DNA of 42,400 bases, from positions 1 to 42,400 of the forward strand of contig JAFPME010000016.1 in the NCBI GenBank assembly GCA_017402445.1, given 5' to 3'. The translations under genes and the position numbers were made by a program. Positions 7,549 to 16,510 of the stretch are shown piece after piece (the stretch's first letter is position 1; each line of letters opens with the position of its first letter). The DNA is from Prevotella sp. (lineage in GTDB: Bacteria > Bacteroidota > Bacteroidia > Bacteroidales > Bacteroidaceae). The notes below the pieces were generated by a model. That model had not been told where the DNA came from, did not search any database, and saw nothing but the letters and a program-made list of their open reading frames with translations.

Positions 7549-9117
7549 ATGAGTCTGACAAGCATTGTGAGGAATGTCTTTCTGCCCCGGCAGAAAGAAC
7601 TGCAACGATATGACAACGAAGGAAAGCAGCTGCAACAGGAAGTGTTGCAGTATCTTGTGAAGCGTGGCACCGATACGCAGTACGGTCGCAGCCACATGTT
7701 CACGACGATTAAGGGCTATGAGCAATTTGCACAGCACGTACCACTCAACGACTACGAGTCGCTGAAGGTCAGCATTGACCGTATGCGGCACGGAGAGCGT
7801 GATGTGCTGTGGCCAGGACAGGTGAAGTGGTACGCCAAATCGTCGGGAACGACCAATGACAAAAGTAAGTTCATCCCTGTTTCGCCAGAAGGACTGAAGA
7901 ACACGCACTACGCAGGAGGCAGCGACACGGTGGCCATCTATCTGCGTAACAACGCCAAAAGCCGCCTCTTCGACGGTCGCGCGCTCATTCTTGGCGGCAG
8001 CCATGCTCCCAACTATACGTTGCCCCACTCGTTGGTGGGCGACCTTAGTGCCATCCTCATAGAAAACATCAACCCGCTGGCCAACCTTGTCCGCGTGCCG
8101 AAAAAGCAGACAGCCCTGCTGAGTGACTTCGAGGTGAAGCGTGACCGCATAGCCCGTGAGACCCTGAACAAGAACGTCACCAACCTCAGTGGCGTGCCTT
8201 CGTGGATGCTCTCCGTGCTGACACGTGTCATGGAGCTGTCGGGCAAGGAGCATCTCGAAGAGGTGTGGCCCAACCTGGAAGTGTTTTTTCACGGCGGTGT
8301 GGCCTTCACGCCCTACCGACAGCAATATCAGGAGCTCATCACCAAGCCTGACATGCACTACATGGAGACCTACAACGCCAGTGAGGGCTTCTTCGGCATA
8401 CAGGACGACCCCGCCGATTCGTCGATGTTGCTGATGCTCGACTACGGTGTCTTCTACGAATTCATCGCCCTGAACGACCTGCCCGAGGTGCAGGAGCAGA
8501 TGAACAACTTCACTCCGGGCGTGGCCTGCGACAAGATCATCCCCCTTTGGGACGTGGAAGTGGGAACGAACTATGCCATGGTTATCTCTACGGCGTGTGG
8601 CCTGTGGCGCTATCTGATTGGCGACACCGTGCGTTTCACCTCGAAAGACCCCTACAAGTTTGTCATCTCCGGACGCACGAAGCACTTCATCAATGCTTTC
8701 GGTGAGGAGCTGATTGTGGACAATGCGGAGAAAGGGCTGGCTGCAGCTTGCCAACAGACAGGTGCCGAGGTGACGGAGTACACGGCTGCGCCCGTCTTCA
8801 TGGACGGCAAAGCCAAGTGCCGGCACCAGTGGCTTGTCGAGTTTGCCCGCATGCCGGAGGACCTTTCGGCTTTCGCCCGAGCCCTCGACAAACGCCTTCA
8901 GGAAATCAACAGCGACTACGAAGCCAAGCGCTACAAGGACATTACGCTGCAGCCACTCGAAGTCATCGTGGCCCGCCCCGGGCTTTTCAACGACTGGCTC
9001 AAGCTGAAAGGCAAGCTTGGCGGTCAGCATAAGATACCGCGACTGAGCAACGATCGCCACCACATTGAAGAGCTGCTGGCCATGAACGGTGCGCAGCAGG
9101 ACGGGCCGCAATGTTAA
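7549..9117 (+). CDS. GH3 auxin-responsive promoter family protein
   Basis: GH3 proteins belong to the ANL adenylating superfamily; plant members conjugate amino acids to hormones. The 522-residue product from ATG 7549 starts MSLTSIVRNVFLPRQKEL, the usual bacterial N-terminus. The ATP-binding motif KSSGTTNDKSKF is at about 97-108, an aromatic/acidic motif YNASEGFFG lies mid-protein, and the end is KLKGKLGGQHKIPRLSNDR. The role in Bacteroidota is not established; amidation of an acyl acid is a family-level guess. The Big_5 lipoprotein gene begins 27 bases after the stop, so the two are probably co-transcribed. Confidence 0.85.
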   Translation: MSLTSIVRNVFLPRQKELQRYDNEGKQLQQEVLQYLVKRGTDTQYGRSHMFTTIKGYEQFAQHVPLNDYESLKVSIDRMRHGERDVLWPGQVKWYAKSSGTTNDKSKFIPVSPEGLKNTHYAGGSDTVAIYLRNNAKSRLFDGRALILGGSHAPNYTLPHSLVGDLSAILIENINPLANLVRVPKKQTALLSDFEVKRDRIARETLNKNVTNLSGVPSWMLSVLTRVMELSGKEHLEEVWPNLEVFFHGGVAFTPYRQQYQELITKPDMHYMETYNASEGFFGIQDDPADSSMLLMLDYGVFYEFIALNDLPEVQEQMNNFTPGVACDKIIPLWDVEVGTNYAMVISTACGLWRYLIGDTVRFTSKDPYKFVISGRTKHFINAFGEELIVDNAEKGLAAACQQTGAEVTEYTAAPVFMDGKAKCRHQWLVEFARMPEDLSAFARALDKRLQEINSDYEAKRYKDITLQPLEVIVARPGLFNDWLKLKGKLGGQHKIPRLSNDRHHIEELLAMNGAQQDGPQC

Positions 9118-9144
9118 TCACAACTGTAAATAAAGACACTTGAT

Positions 9145-11145
9145 ATGGCATTTTCAGATAAGGAGAAAACAACACGGTTGCCACACGACGGACGAAAGGC
9201 AGGAGGCAGCACGCTGGTGCTGTTCTTCTTGGTGCTTCTGTTGTTCTCGGCATGTGCACGCATGGGCCATCCTGACGGCGGGTGGTACGACGAAACGCCG
9301 CCTCGCGTGATTGGAGCCGTGCCCGAAGACAAGGCTGTCAACGTGGATACCCGAAAGTTCTCCATCTACTTCAACGAATACATCAAACTGGAAGGTGCCA
9401 CCGAGAAAGTGGTGGTGTCGCCGCCTCAGATAGAAATGCCTGAGATTGTGGGAAAGGGAAAGTACATCAAGATTGAACTGCTCGACTCCCTGAAACCCAA
9501 CACTACGTACACCATCGACTTCAGCGACGCCATCAGCGACAACAACGAGGGTAATCCGCTGGGCAACTACACGTACAGCTTCTCAACAGGCGACCACATC
9601 GACACCATGGAGGTTTCAGGATTCGTGCTCAACGCTGCCGACCTGGAGCCCGTGAAGGGCATTCTCGTCGGTCTCTACGACAATCTTGACGACTCTGTCT
9701 TCACGACGAAGCCGCTCATGCGCGTCAGCCGGACCGACAGCCGGGGCCATTTCGTCATCAAGGGCGTCGCTCCGGGTAAGTATCGCACCTACGCCCTGCA
9801 GGATGTTGACAACGACTACACGTTCAGTCAGAAGAGCGAGATGATTGCCTTCAACCATGACATCATCGAACCTTCGTGGAAACCCGACATCAGACAGGAT
9901 ACCATCTGGCGCGACTCTCTGCGCATCGACTCCATCATGCGCGTGCCCTACACGCATTTCCTGCCCGATGACATCGTACTGAGGGCGTTCACCGAGTCAA
10001 TGACCACCCGCTATCTGGTGAAACGCGAACGAAAGCAGGCCAACAGTTTTTCGTACTTCTTCAGCTATGGCTGCGATTCGCTGCCCAAGATCCGCGGCCT
10101 GAACTTCAACGACAGCAATGCTTTCGTCGTGGAACCCAGCCTCAAGGGCGATACCATCACCTATTGGCTGCGCGATTCCACGCTCATCAACCAAGACTCG
10201 CTCACCATCGAGTCCACTTATCTCATTTCCGACTCTACGGGAGCACTCGTTTCCGTGACGGATACGGTGACCATGCTCTCGAAGGAACCCTACCAGAAAC
10301 GGCTGAAGCAGAAGGAAAAAGAGTTTAACGAATGGAAGAAAAAGCAGGAGAAAGCAGAGAAACGTGGCGAACCCTTCGAAAAGGAAATGCCTGTACCGCC
10401 GCTTACGGTGAAGCCGAGCGTTACGGGCGAGATGGCTCCCGACGAGAATGTTTCCTTCAGCTTCGACGTCCCGATCGACGTTGCCGACACTTCCAAGGTG
10501 CATCTCTACTCGAAGCACGACTCCTTATGGTATAAAGTACCCTTTATCTTCAGGGAGAAAAAGAATCAGAACCGAACCTACGAGCTGTTGGCGGAATGGC
10601 GTCCCGACGTGGAGTACAGCATAGAGATGGATTCGGCTGCCTTTGTCAGCATCTACGGCCTGGCCACGGCACCTTTCAAGCAAGGCCTGAAGATAAAGAG
10701 TTTAGACGCTTTCAGCACCCTTGTGATACCTGTCAGCGGCATGCCTCGCAGGCAGATGGTGGCCGAACTGCTCAACGCTCAGGAGAGTGTCGTGAAGCGG
10801 ACGAAGGTGCAGGACGGTGTCATAGAGTTCTTCTACGTCATTCCGGGAACCTACTACCTGCGGCTGTTCGTCGACCTCAATGAAAACGGCGTGTGGGACA
10901 CGGGCTGTTACGATGATGACCTGCAGCCCGAGGCGGTCTATTATTACCCTGACCAGATAGAATGCAAGGAAAAGTGGGACCATACGCTCTCGAGCTGGAA
11001 TCCAGAACAGATTAATGTCGCGCAGCAGAAGCCGAAAGCCATCGTCAAGCAGAAGGCAGAGAAGGAAAAAACCATTCGTCACAGGAATGCTGAGCGAGCC
11101 AAGGAGCTGGGCATTGAGTTCATCAAAGAGAACATTCCGTATTAG
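9145..11145 (+). CDS. Big_5 (Ig-like) domain lipoprotein
   Basis: This 666-residue exported protein has a hydrophobic segment at 23-36 followed by the lipobox LFSAC (Cys37), so it is a predicted lipoprotein. The N-terminus before the signal is long (22 residues), but no better Met exists. A Big_5 Ig-like domain at about 48-150 opens with ETPPRVIGAVPEDKAVNVD and is followed by a carboxypeptidase-regulatory-like segment (GFVLNAADLEPVKGILVGLYD). A charged, Lys/Glu-rich linker is at about 380-420, and the basic C-terminus includes KAEKEKTIRHRNAERAKEL. Such proteins are common and uncharacterised in Bacteroidales. It follows the GH3 gene by 27 bases. Confidence 0.8.
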   Translation: MAFSDKEKTTRLPHDGRKAGGSTLVLFFLVLLLFSACARMGHPDGGWYDETPPRVIGAVPEDKAVNVDTRKFSIYFNEYIKLEGATEKVVVSPPQIEMPEIVGKGKYIKIELLDSLKPNTTYTIDFSDAISDNNEGNPLGNYTYSFSTGDHIDTMEVSGFVLNAADLEPVKGILVGLYDNLDDSVFTTKPLMRVSRTDSRGHFVIKGVAPGKYRTYALQDVDNDYTFSQKSEMIAFNHDIIEPSWKPDIRQDTIWRDSLRIDSIMRVPYTHFLPDDIVLRAFTESMTTRYLVKRERKQANSFSYFFSYGCDSLPKIRGLNFNDSNAFVVEPSLKGDTITYWLRDSTLINQDSLTIESTYLISDSTGALVSVTDTVTMLSKEPYQKRLKQKEKEFNEWKKKQEKAEKRGEPFEKEMPVPPLTVKPSVTGEMAPDENVSFSFDVPIDVADTSKVHLYSKHDSLWYKVPFIFREKKNQNRTYELLAEWRPDVEYSIEMDSAAFVSIYGLATAPFKQGLKIKSLDAFSTLVIPVSGMPRRQMVAELLNAQESVVKRTKVQDGVIEFFYVIPGTYYLRLFVDLNENGVWDTGCYDDDLQPEAVYYYPDQIECKEKWDHTLSSWNPEQINVAQQKPKAIVKQKAEKEKTIRHRNAERAKELGIEFIKENIPY

Positions 11146-11329
11146 CCGAATGGCGCAAGTGGGGGGCGTGCCCCGCGGCTCGGCGGCAGTAGGTGCGGTG
11201 CTTAAACCTTTCAGTGACTGCTCCGTCCATATTTACAGAAAGCCGTTCGGCGGTCAGTGGGTGTAACATCGCCCATGCCTCTGCTTCAGGGCGGCAGGTA
11301 AATCACAGAATTACAATAAGCCAACAGAT

Positions 11330-12145
11330 ATGAAACACATCAAGAAATTTCTCGTCTTAGCGCTGACTGTGCTCATGTCGGCACATGTCTCGGCGCAATG
11401 CACGATGGAAAACACGGCCTTTTCGGGGGGTGAGTTTCTCTCGTACAACCTTTATTACAACTGGAAATTCGTATGGGTGAAGGCAGGATCGGCCAGCCTG
11501 TCCACCGTGGAGAGCACATACAAGGGGAAGAAGGCCTACAGGGCCAGCCTGACCACGCGAGGGAGTGGAAAGGTGGACCAGTTCTTCGTCCTGCGCGACA
11601 CGTTGCTCTGCTACACTTCGCGCGACCTGGCACCTCTCTACTTCCGAAAGGGAGCCCGCGAAGGCGACCGCTACACCGTCGATGAAGTGTGGTACGACTA
11701 CAAAGGCAGCCAAGTGAACCTGACGCAGCGTCGTCTCTACAAGGACGGTACGCGCAAGACGATTCACAACAACAGCAAGATTTGTATCTACGACATGATC
11801 AGCATCTTCCTCCGTGCACGCAGTTTCGATCCTACGGACTGGAAGAAGGGCCACGCCTTGAAGATTCCTATTGCCGACGGCAACGGTATTGAGTACAGTG
11901 CGCAGCTGCGTTATCGCGGAAAGAGCGTTGTGAAGGCCGACAATAACAAGAAATATCGCTGCCTGGAACTGTCATACATGGAACCTGACGACGGTAAATA
12001 CAAGGAAATTGTCCGCTTCTATGTCACTGACGACAACAATCACATTCCCATTCGGCTCGACATGTTCCTCCGCATCGGCTCGGCTAAGGCTTTCCTGACG
12101 AGCATGAAGGGTGCACGCAGCGAGATCAAGTCAATCGTTAAATGA
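11330..12145 (+). CDS. DUF3108 domain-containing exported protein
   Basis: The 271-residue protein has a Sec signal peptide (MKHIKKFLVLALTVLMSAHVSAQ) cleaved near residue 22. The mature part matches DUF3108: GGEFLSYNLYYNWKFVWVKAG near the start, a beta-rich body and IPIRLDMFLRIGSAKAFLTS near the end. DUF3108 proteins are periplasmic beta-sheet proteins of unknown role. The gene lies 184 bases after the Big_5 gene, with no clear promoter or terminator between, and is followed by repeat element copy A. Confidence 0.85.
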   Translation: MKHIKKFLVLALTVLMSAHVSAQCTMENTAFSGGEFLSYNLYYNWKFVWVKAGSASLSTVESTYKGKKAYRASLTTRGSGKVDQFFVLRDTLLCYTSRDLAPLYFRKGAREGDRYTVDEVWYDYKGSQVNLTQRRLYKDGTRKTIHNNSKICIYDMISIFLRARSFDPTDWKKGHALKIPIADGNGIEYSAQLRYRGKSVVKADNNKKYRCLELSYMEPDDGKYKEIVRFYVTDDNNHIPIRLDMFLRIGSAKAFLTSMKGARSEIKSIVK

Positions 12146-12178
12146 CGTTTCTGTCGCCAGACTTGTGTTCCGGGTAAG

Positions 12179-12554
12179 CGCTGAATGATGTTTACAAATT
12201 AACGTTTATTATACGAAATTACGGCTGGTTCTCCAAAATAAAAAGCAGACGGACGCGTACACGCGAATTATGAGAAAGCTATAAAGTGCTGGGAACACGC
12301 GACTTGCGTTTTCTTTACATTTTCCGAGCTTTCAGAATGATTCATTTTGCAAACGAAAACGGCCCATTCTGCACGACGGAATGATTCATTCCGCGCGGCA
12401 GAATGGGCCGTTTTGCGTTGTAAAATGAGCCATTTTGAAAAACGGAAAGAAAAAATTACTGGTTCTGTCCGATTCTTTTACCAAAAAAAGCGCTTCCGTC
12501 TTCGTAGAATGAAAAAAAATGTGTACCTGTTTTTTCGGTATGAAATGTTTACAA
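12179..12554 (+). repeat. Interspersed 22-bp-array element, copy A
   Basis: This is a conserved intergenic element of about 375 bp. Its core is five tandem 22-bp units starting at 12336, 12358, 12380, 12402 and 12424. Each unit has an 11-bp palindromic core (AATGATTCATT, AATGGGCCGTT and similar) and an 11-bp spacer beginning YTGC or TTGA. The left flank has ACGGACGCGTACACGCG and TTTTCTTTACATTTT; the right flank has CTGTCCGATTCTTTTACC and GTTTTTTCGGTATGAAAT. TGTTTACAA occurs at both 12189-12197 and 12546-12554. It lies between convergent genes. A 129-residue frame running through it is an artefact of the array. Copies B, C and D are elsewhere in the window. Confidence 0.85.
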
Positions 12555-12645
12555 TCACGGTGCGGATTTCAGATTCTTGGCGTCCGTTTCTTGACACAGT
12601 AAAAGCTCTTCAGGAAACAGGATCGGCGGCAACGGACATGCATCT

Positions 12646-13368
12646 TCATTTGAAGATGCGATGTTCAAACTTATCGAGTCGCTTCAAGGCAGCGGAGACC
12701 GTTGTCTCGACGGGCCATCCACGCAGTTCGGCATAGTGACTGATGAGGAAGGTGTAGAGGTCGCGTCGGTGAACCAGGCGCACCAAGTCCTTCATGCAAT
12801 CCTCGTCTGATGGCCAACCGTCGGTGAAGTGGGAACGATTGATGTCGATGAGCGTGAAATGATACTTGCCGTCGGGGCTCTTTTCGTAGAGGAAATTGGA
12901 GAGATTCAGGTCGCCGTGCAGGATGCCTTTGCTGTGCATGTAGACAATCTGCCGTACGACGGCTCTTGCCAGCTCGTGGTCGAAGTCCTTCACGTCTACC
13001 AGTTCCTGGAAGACTTCGCGCCTTGTCACCTCTTCGCTGACGAAGTAGCAGACGGTGAAGAGCCCCAGTTCGTAGCATTCGATGAATGCCACCTCGCGCG
13101 GAGTGCTGACGCCACGTTGTCGGTATAGTTCAGGAAAGCGGAAGGCACGCTCTCCTTTTGTTTTCCTGAAGAAGGTGTAGACAATCTGCTGAATGAAGTT
13201 CACCCGCTTGTAGCGCTTGGCGACAAAGACCAGCCCTTTGTGTTCGAAGCGCCTTATCTGGTTGCGCTTGTCGTAAATCACCTTTCCCTCGTCGCGTCTG
13301 AACAACGAAGGAATCGATTTGATGAACTGTTCAAAAGGCCGATATGTCTCAGCAATCACTGTCTTCAT
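12646..13368 (-). CDS. Kdo/lipopolysaccharide kinase-like protein
   Basis: This kinase-fold protein of the InaA/WaaP/KdkA type phosphorylates sugars in the LPS inner core in characterised relatives. The catalytic loop is HGDLNLSNFL (Asp about 153) and the metal-binding segment is TLIDINRSHF (Asp about 175); the N-terminal lobe has VIYDKRNQIRRF and VAKRYKR. I place the start at ATG 13368 (MKTVIAETYRPF, 240 aa), where relatives begin; an in-frame ATG at 13416 would add 16 residues. The gene is convergent with the DUF3108 gene, with element A between them, and lies 99 bases downstream of the M28 gene on the same strand. Confidence 0.82.
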   Translation of the reverse strand: MKTVIAETYRPFEQFIKSIPSLFRRDEGKVIYDKRNQIRRFEHKGLVFVAKRYKRVNFIQQIVYTFFRKTKGERAFRFPELYRQRGVSTPREVAFIECYELGLFTVCYFVSEEVTRREVFQELVDVKDFDHELARAVVRQIVYMHSKGILHGDLNLSNFLYEKSPDGKYHFTLIDINRSHFTDGWPSDEDCMKDLVRLVHRRDLYTFLISHYAELRGWPVETTVSAALKRLDKFEHRIFK

Positions 13369-13413
13369 GGCATTCTCTGTAAACAAATTGAAATCCAGGA
13401 TATCGGAAAGGTG

Positions 13414-13442
13414 CATTCCCCGGTCGTTTCCGACAGGGAATG
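13414..13442. other. Hairpin between M28 and kinase genes
   Basis: CATTCCC (13414-13420) pairs with GGGAATG (13436-13442), with an inner GTCG/CGAC stem. No T-run lies on either side, so it is not a typical terminator. It may protect or attenuate the transcript between the two minus-strand genes. Confidence 0.4.
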
Positions 13443-13467
13443 GTTCATGAGCCCGTCAGTCAGTGGG

Positions 13468-14466
13468 CTACTGTTCAGAATAAAGAACCTGAATGATGGT
13501 TTGTCCGACGGCAAGTAGGGTCTGCGCGTCGATGTGTTCCATGTCGTCCTTGACGGTGTGCCATGTCGGTCCGAACGTACTTTGCGCACAGTCGGGATAG
13601 TAGGAGATGATGTCGATGGTCGGAATCTTGGCTATTTCGTTCACAGGCAGGTGGTCGTCGGTGATCTGGGCACCGTCTTCGCGCGGAAAATAGCTGCCAA
13701 AGCCCACCGTTTCTGCTGCTGCCCACACCTTGTCGACGATGCTGGGTGCAAAGTGCATGGACACTTGCTCGCGATAGAAACGAGCTCCCTGGCCACCAAC
13801 CATGTCGAGCAGGATGCCGAAACGGGCACTGTAGTCGGCCGGTTGACGGTTGTTCGCCCAGTATTGCGCTCCTAAGGCCCATGAGTCGCCGCGGTCGGGG
13901 GCATCGCTCCACTGCGGAACGCCCCAGTCTTCAGCGTCGAAGCAGATGAAATCGACGCCTACGGCTGTCGAATCGCTCTGCTGCAGCTGGCGTGCCACTT
14001 CCAGCATGACAGCTATTCCGGAGGCTCCGTCGTTGGCTGCGATGACGGGTTTGCGCCAGTTTGCTTCGTCAGGGTCGTTGTCGGCCCACGGGCGGCTGTC
14101 CCAATGTGCGCAGATCAGGATGCGTGCAGGCCGTTCAGGCTTGTACTGGGCGATGATGTTTGAGCAGCGAAGGGGTGTCCCGTCGTAGCCTGTGAGCGTG
14201 ACGTCCTGCGTGGTCACGGAGCATCCGAACTCCTCGAACTTCTGTGCTATCCACTTGCCGCACTTGTCGTGCGCTTCGCTGTTCATCGTGCGTGGTCCAA
14301 AATCGCACTGAGTCTTGCAGAAAGCGAATGCACTGTCGGCACAGAAGGCCGGTCCTACGGGCAAGACCTTCACGGTTTCATCGTTTCTTGCAGCTTTGTT
14401 GCTCTTGCATGCTGTCAGCAGGTTCATGATGACGATGGCTGTCAATATGAGTGTCAGTTTTTTCAT
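13468..14466 (-). CDS. M28 family lipoprotein metallopeptidase
   Basis: The 332-residue protein has a lipoprotein signal (MKKLTLILTAIVIMNLLTAC, lipobox Cys20). The zinc-peptidase core shows HWDSRPWADN (His121), IAANDGASG (Asp146), FDAEDWG (Glu179, Asp180) and ITDDHLPVNEI (His272). The order and spacing resemble glutaminyl cyclotransferase-like members of M28 as well as aminopeptidases, so cyclisation of N-terminal Gln is a real alternative to exopeptidase activity. It lies 79 bases downstream of the C26-M19 fusion on the same strand. Confidence 0.87.
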   Translation of the reverse strand: MKKLTLILTAIVIMNLLTACKSNKAARNDETVKVLPVGPAFCADSAFAFCKTQCDFGPRTMNSEAHDKCGKWIAQKFEEFGCSVTTQDVTLTGYDGTPLRCSNIIAQYKPERPARILICAHWDSRPWADNDPDEANWRKPVIAANDGASGIAVMLEVARQLQQSDSTAVGVDFICFDAEDWGVPQWSDAPDRGDSWALGAQYWANNRQPADYSARFGILLDMVGGQGARFYREQVSMHFAPSIVDKVWAAAETVGFGSYFPREDGAQITDDHLPVNEIAKIPTIDIISYYPDCAQSTFGPTWHTVKDDMEHIDAQTLLAVGQTIIQVLYSEQ

Positions 14467-14545
14467 TCTTGATGTTTAACGTTTTTCAGATGGATATACG
14501 AGGAAAAAAGGAGTACTGCAGGCAGACTGGCAGGTGCATCACCCG

Positions 14546-16390
14546 TCAGTTTTTTACTGCCGACCGTTGTACTTGTCCCATCAGGCGGATCCAGTTGCCG
14601 CCCCAGATGCGCTCGATGTCGCGCTCGCTGTATTTGCGTCGCATCAGATGGAGCGTGAAGTTGATCAGCTCGGAGGCATCGGCCAGGCCGCGCACGCCGC
14701 CGTCACCGTCGAAGTCGGTGCCTAAGCCGACATGGTCTATGCCCATCAGCTCAATGGCATGCTCCAGATGGTTGAGTGCATCCATGACCGTGGCTTCGCC
14801 CGAAGCGCGGAGGAAGCCGCCGTAGAGCGTGATATGGCAAAGTCCGCCTCGTTGTGCGAGGGCCCGCAGCTGGTCGTCGGTGAGGTTGCGCGGATGGTCG
14901 CAGAGAGCTCGGCAGTTGCTGTGGCTGCACACGATGGGCGTCTGGCTGATGTCCAAAGCGTCGTAGAAGCTCTTTTCGGCAGCGTGGCTCAGGTCGACCA
15001 TGATGCCGTATTTGTTCATTTGCTCGATGACGCGCTCGCCGAACTGCGAAACGCCGTTGTGGGTGTTGCAGCCTTTGGCCGAGTCGCAGATGTCGTTGTC
15101 GCCGTTGTGGCACAGAGTGATGTAGACGACGCCGCGCTGTGCGAAGTGCTGTACGTTTTTCAGGTCGTGGTTCAGTGCCAGTCCGTTCTCGATGGCGAAC
15201 ATGATGCTTTTGCGCCCTTTGCGTTTGTCTTCGTAAAGGTCGGCAGGTGTGCGGGCAATACTGATGCTGCGGCTGTTTTGCTGCACGATGTCTTCAATCT
15301 TGTTGAAGATGAGGTCGGCATAGTCCATGGGACTGCTGACATTGAAGGAAACCTTCTGTGAGAACTGTTCTCCAATCTTTGGTTGCGGCAGATAGGCAGC
15401 CATGGTGACTGCGCTGAGGTGTCCCTCGGTCATTTTCTGCAGGTCCACCAGGATGCGTGGGTCGCGTTGGTTGAAGTGAATGCCCTGCGGGAAGAACATC
15501 GGCGTGTCGCAGTGGGTGTCGAGCGTCACGATTCGCTGGTGCAGATGCTTGGCAGTGGAGAAGTTGGTGGCCTGCCGGACGAGCCATTGGAATAGCGGCA
15601 GCCCGCTCTCTAAGCACTCGGGGTGCCACTGGACGCCCAGGATCGACTTGAACTCAGCACTCTCGATGGCTTCGATGACGCCGTCGGGAGCTGTTGCTGT
15701 TATGCGGAAGCGCTTGCCGCAGTCGCTGACAGCCTGATGGTGGAAGCTGTTGACGTAGATTTTCTCTTGTTTATAGATTTGGTAGAGCGTGGAGCCCGTT
15801 TGTATGTTCACGCTGTGAGTGAGCTCGCTGCGGCCTGCATCCTGCGAGTGCTTGATCATCGGGGCCAGCGACGGCGTCGGTTGGGTGTTGTTGCGGAGAC
15901 CGAAGATGCGGCGTTCCTTCGCTGTGGGCTGCCCGTCTTGCTGTTCGCGCGCCTCGTAGATGTCTTGAGCCACACGACCTCCGAGCGCTACGGCCAGTGT
16001 CTGTATGCCTCGGCAGATGCCCAGAATGGGAATCTGACGGTTGTAAGCCAGCCGTGTGATGAGCAGTTCGGGCAGGTCGCGCTCCTCGTTGATGCGGTGC
16101 AGCTGCGTGGATGGCTCGTCTCCGGTCCAGAGAGGGTTCAAGTCGGCACCGCCGCTGAGCAGCAGTCCGTCCAGCTGGTCAAGCGTGTTGGCGAGAACAT
16201 GGCGGTCGGCCACAGGTGGAATGACGACGGGCACGCCCCCGGCCTTTATCACCGAATCATAATAACGTTTGCTCAGTGTCGTTTCGCCGTCGTTGAAATT
16301 GCCTGTAATGCCTATCAGCGGCTGTTGGTCGGCTTCTGGAAAGTGAGCATAAATGTCGTCTAAATGCGACTGTAGGTTGAAGTTTTCCAT
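14546..16390 (-). CDS. C26 amidohydrolase fused to M19 dipeptidase
   Basis: This 614-residue two-domain protein has a class I glutamine-amidotransferase-like domain of the gamma-glutamyl-GABA hydrolase (C26) type at about 20-275, with nucleophile Cys126 in ILGICRGIQ and His256/Glu258 in VQWHPECLE. An M19 membrane (renal) dipeptidase-like domain spans about 285-610, with zinc ligands in THCDTP (His293, Asp295), then VDLSHAAEKSF, CSHSNCRALCDHPRNL and GLGTDFDGDGG. No signal peptide is seen, so it is probably cytoplasmic. Both domains look intact. Joint action on gamma-glutamyl peptides is an inference: C26 would hydrolyse the gamma bond and M19 the dipeptide. Confidence 0.87.
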   Translation of the reverse strand: MENFNLQSHLDDIYAHFPEADQQPLIGITGNFNDGETTLSKRYYDSVIKAGGVPVVIPPVADRHVLANTLDQLDGLLLSGGADLNPLWTGDEPSTQLHRINEERDLPELLITRLAYNRQIPILGICRGIQTLAVALGGRVAQDIYEAREQQDGQPTAKERRIFGLRNNTQPTPSLAPMIKHSQDAGRSELTHSVNIQTGSTLYQIYKQEKIYVNSFHHQAVSDCGKRFRITATAPDGVIEAIESAEFKSILGVQWHPECLESGLPLFQWLVRQATNFSTAKHLHQRIVTLDTHCDTPMFFPQGIHFNQRDPRILVDLQKMTEGHLSAVTMAAYLPQPKIGEQFSQKVSFNVSSPMDYADLIFNKIEDIVQQNSRSISIARTPADLYEDKRKGRKSIMFAIENGLALNHDLKNVQHFAQRGVVYITLCHNGDNDICDSAKGCNTHNGVSQFGERVIEQMNKYGIMVDLSHAAEKSFYDALDISQTPIVCSHSNCRALCDHPRNLTDDQLRALAQRGGLCHITLYGGFLRASGEATVMDALNHLEHAIELMGIDHVGLGTDFDGDGGVRGLADASELINFTLHLMRRKYSERDIERIWGGNWIRLMGQVQRSAVKN

Positions 16391-16510
16391 CGTTTTCTAT
16401 CGTGTGCTCTGTATTCTGTCTGTTCTGGTTTCGCTCAATGGATCAGCACTGCACGGAGATGCTGTCGAGCCGAGGTTTGTTGTCGGTGGACGGTGAATAC
16501 GAATCCCGCC

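Noticed and set aside
7510-9111. 533-codon open frame antisense to the GH3 gene
   Set aside because: It is a shadow of the GH3 coding sequence, whose motifs are intact on the plus strand.
12336-12445. CRISPR array
   Set aside because: The repeat unit is 22 bp in total with only 11-bp spacers that are themselves conserved between copies, there are only five units, and there are no cas genes.
12347-12736. Small predicted protein across element A (similar ones at 19793-20098, 20100-20474, 30899-31222 and 37551-37886)
   Set aside because: The peptides share phrases such as NDSFC and MSHFE only because the 22-bp DNA repeat returns to frame every 66 bases. Frames differ between copies and none is conserved as protein.
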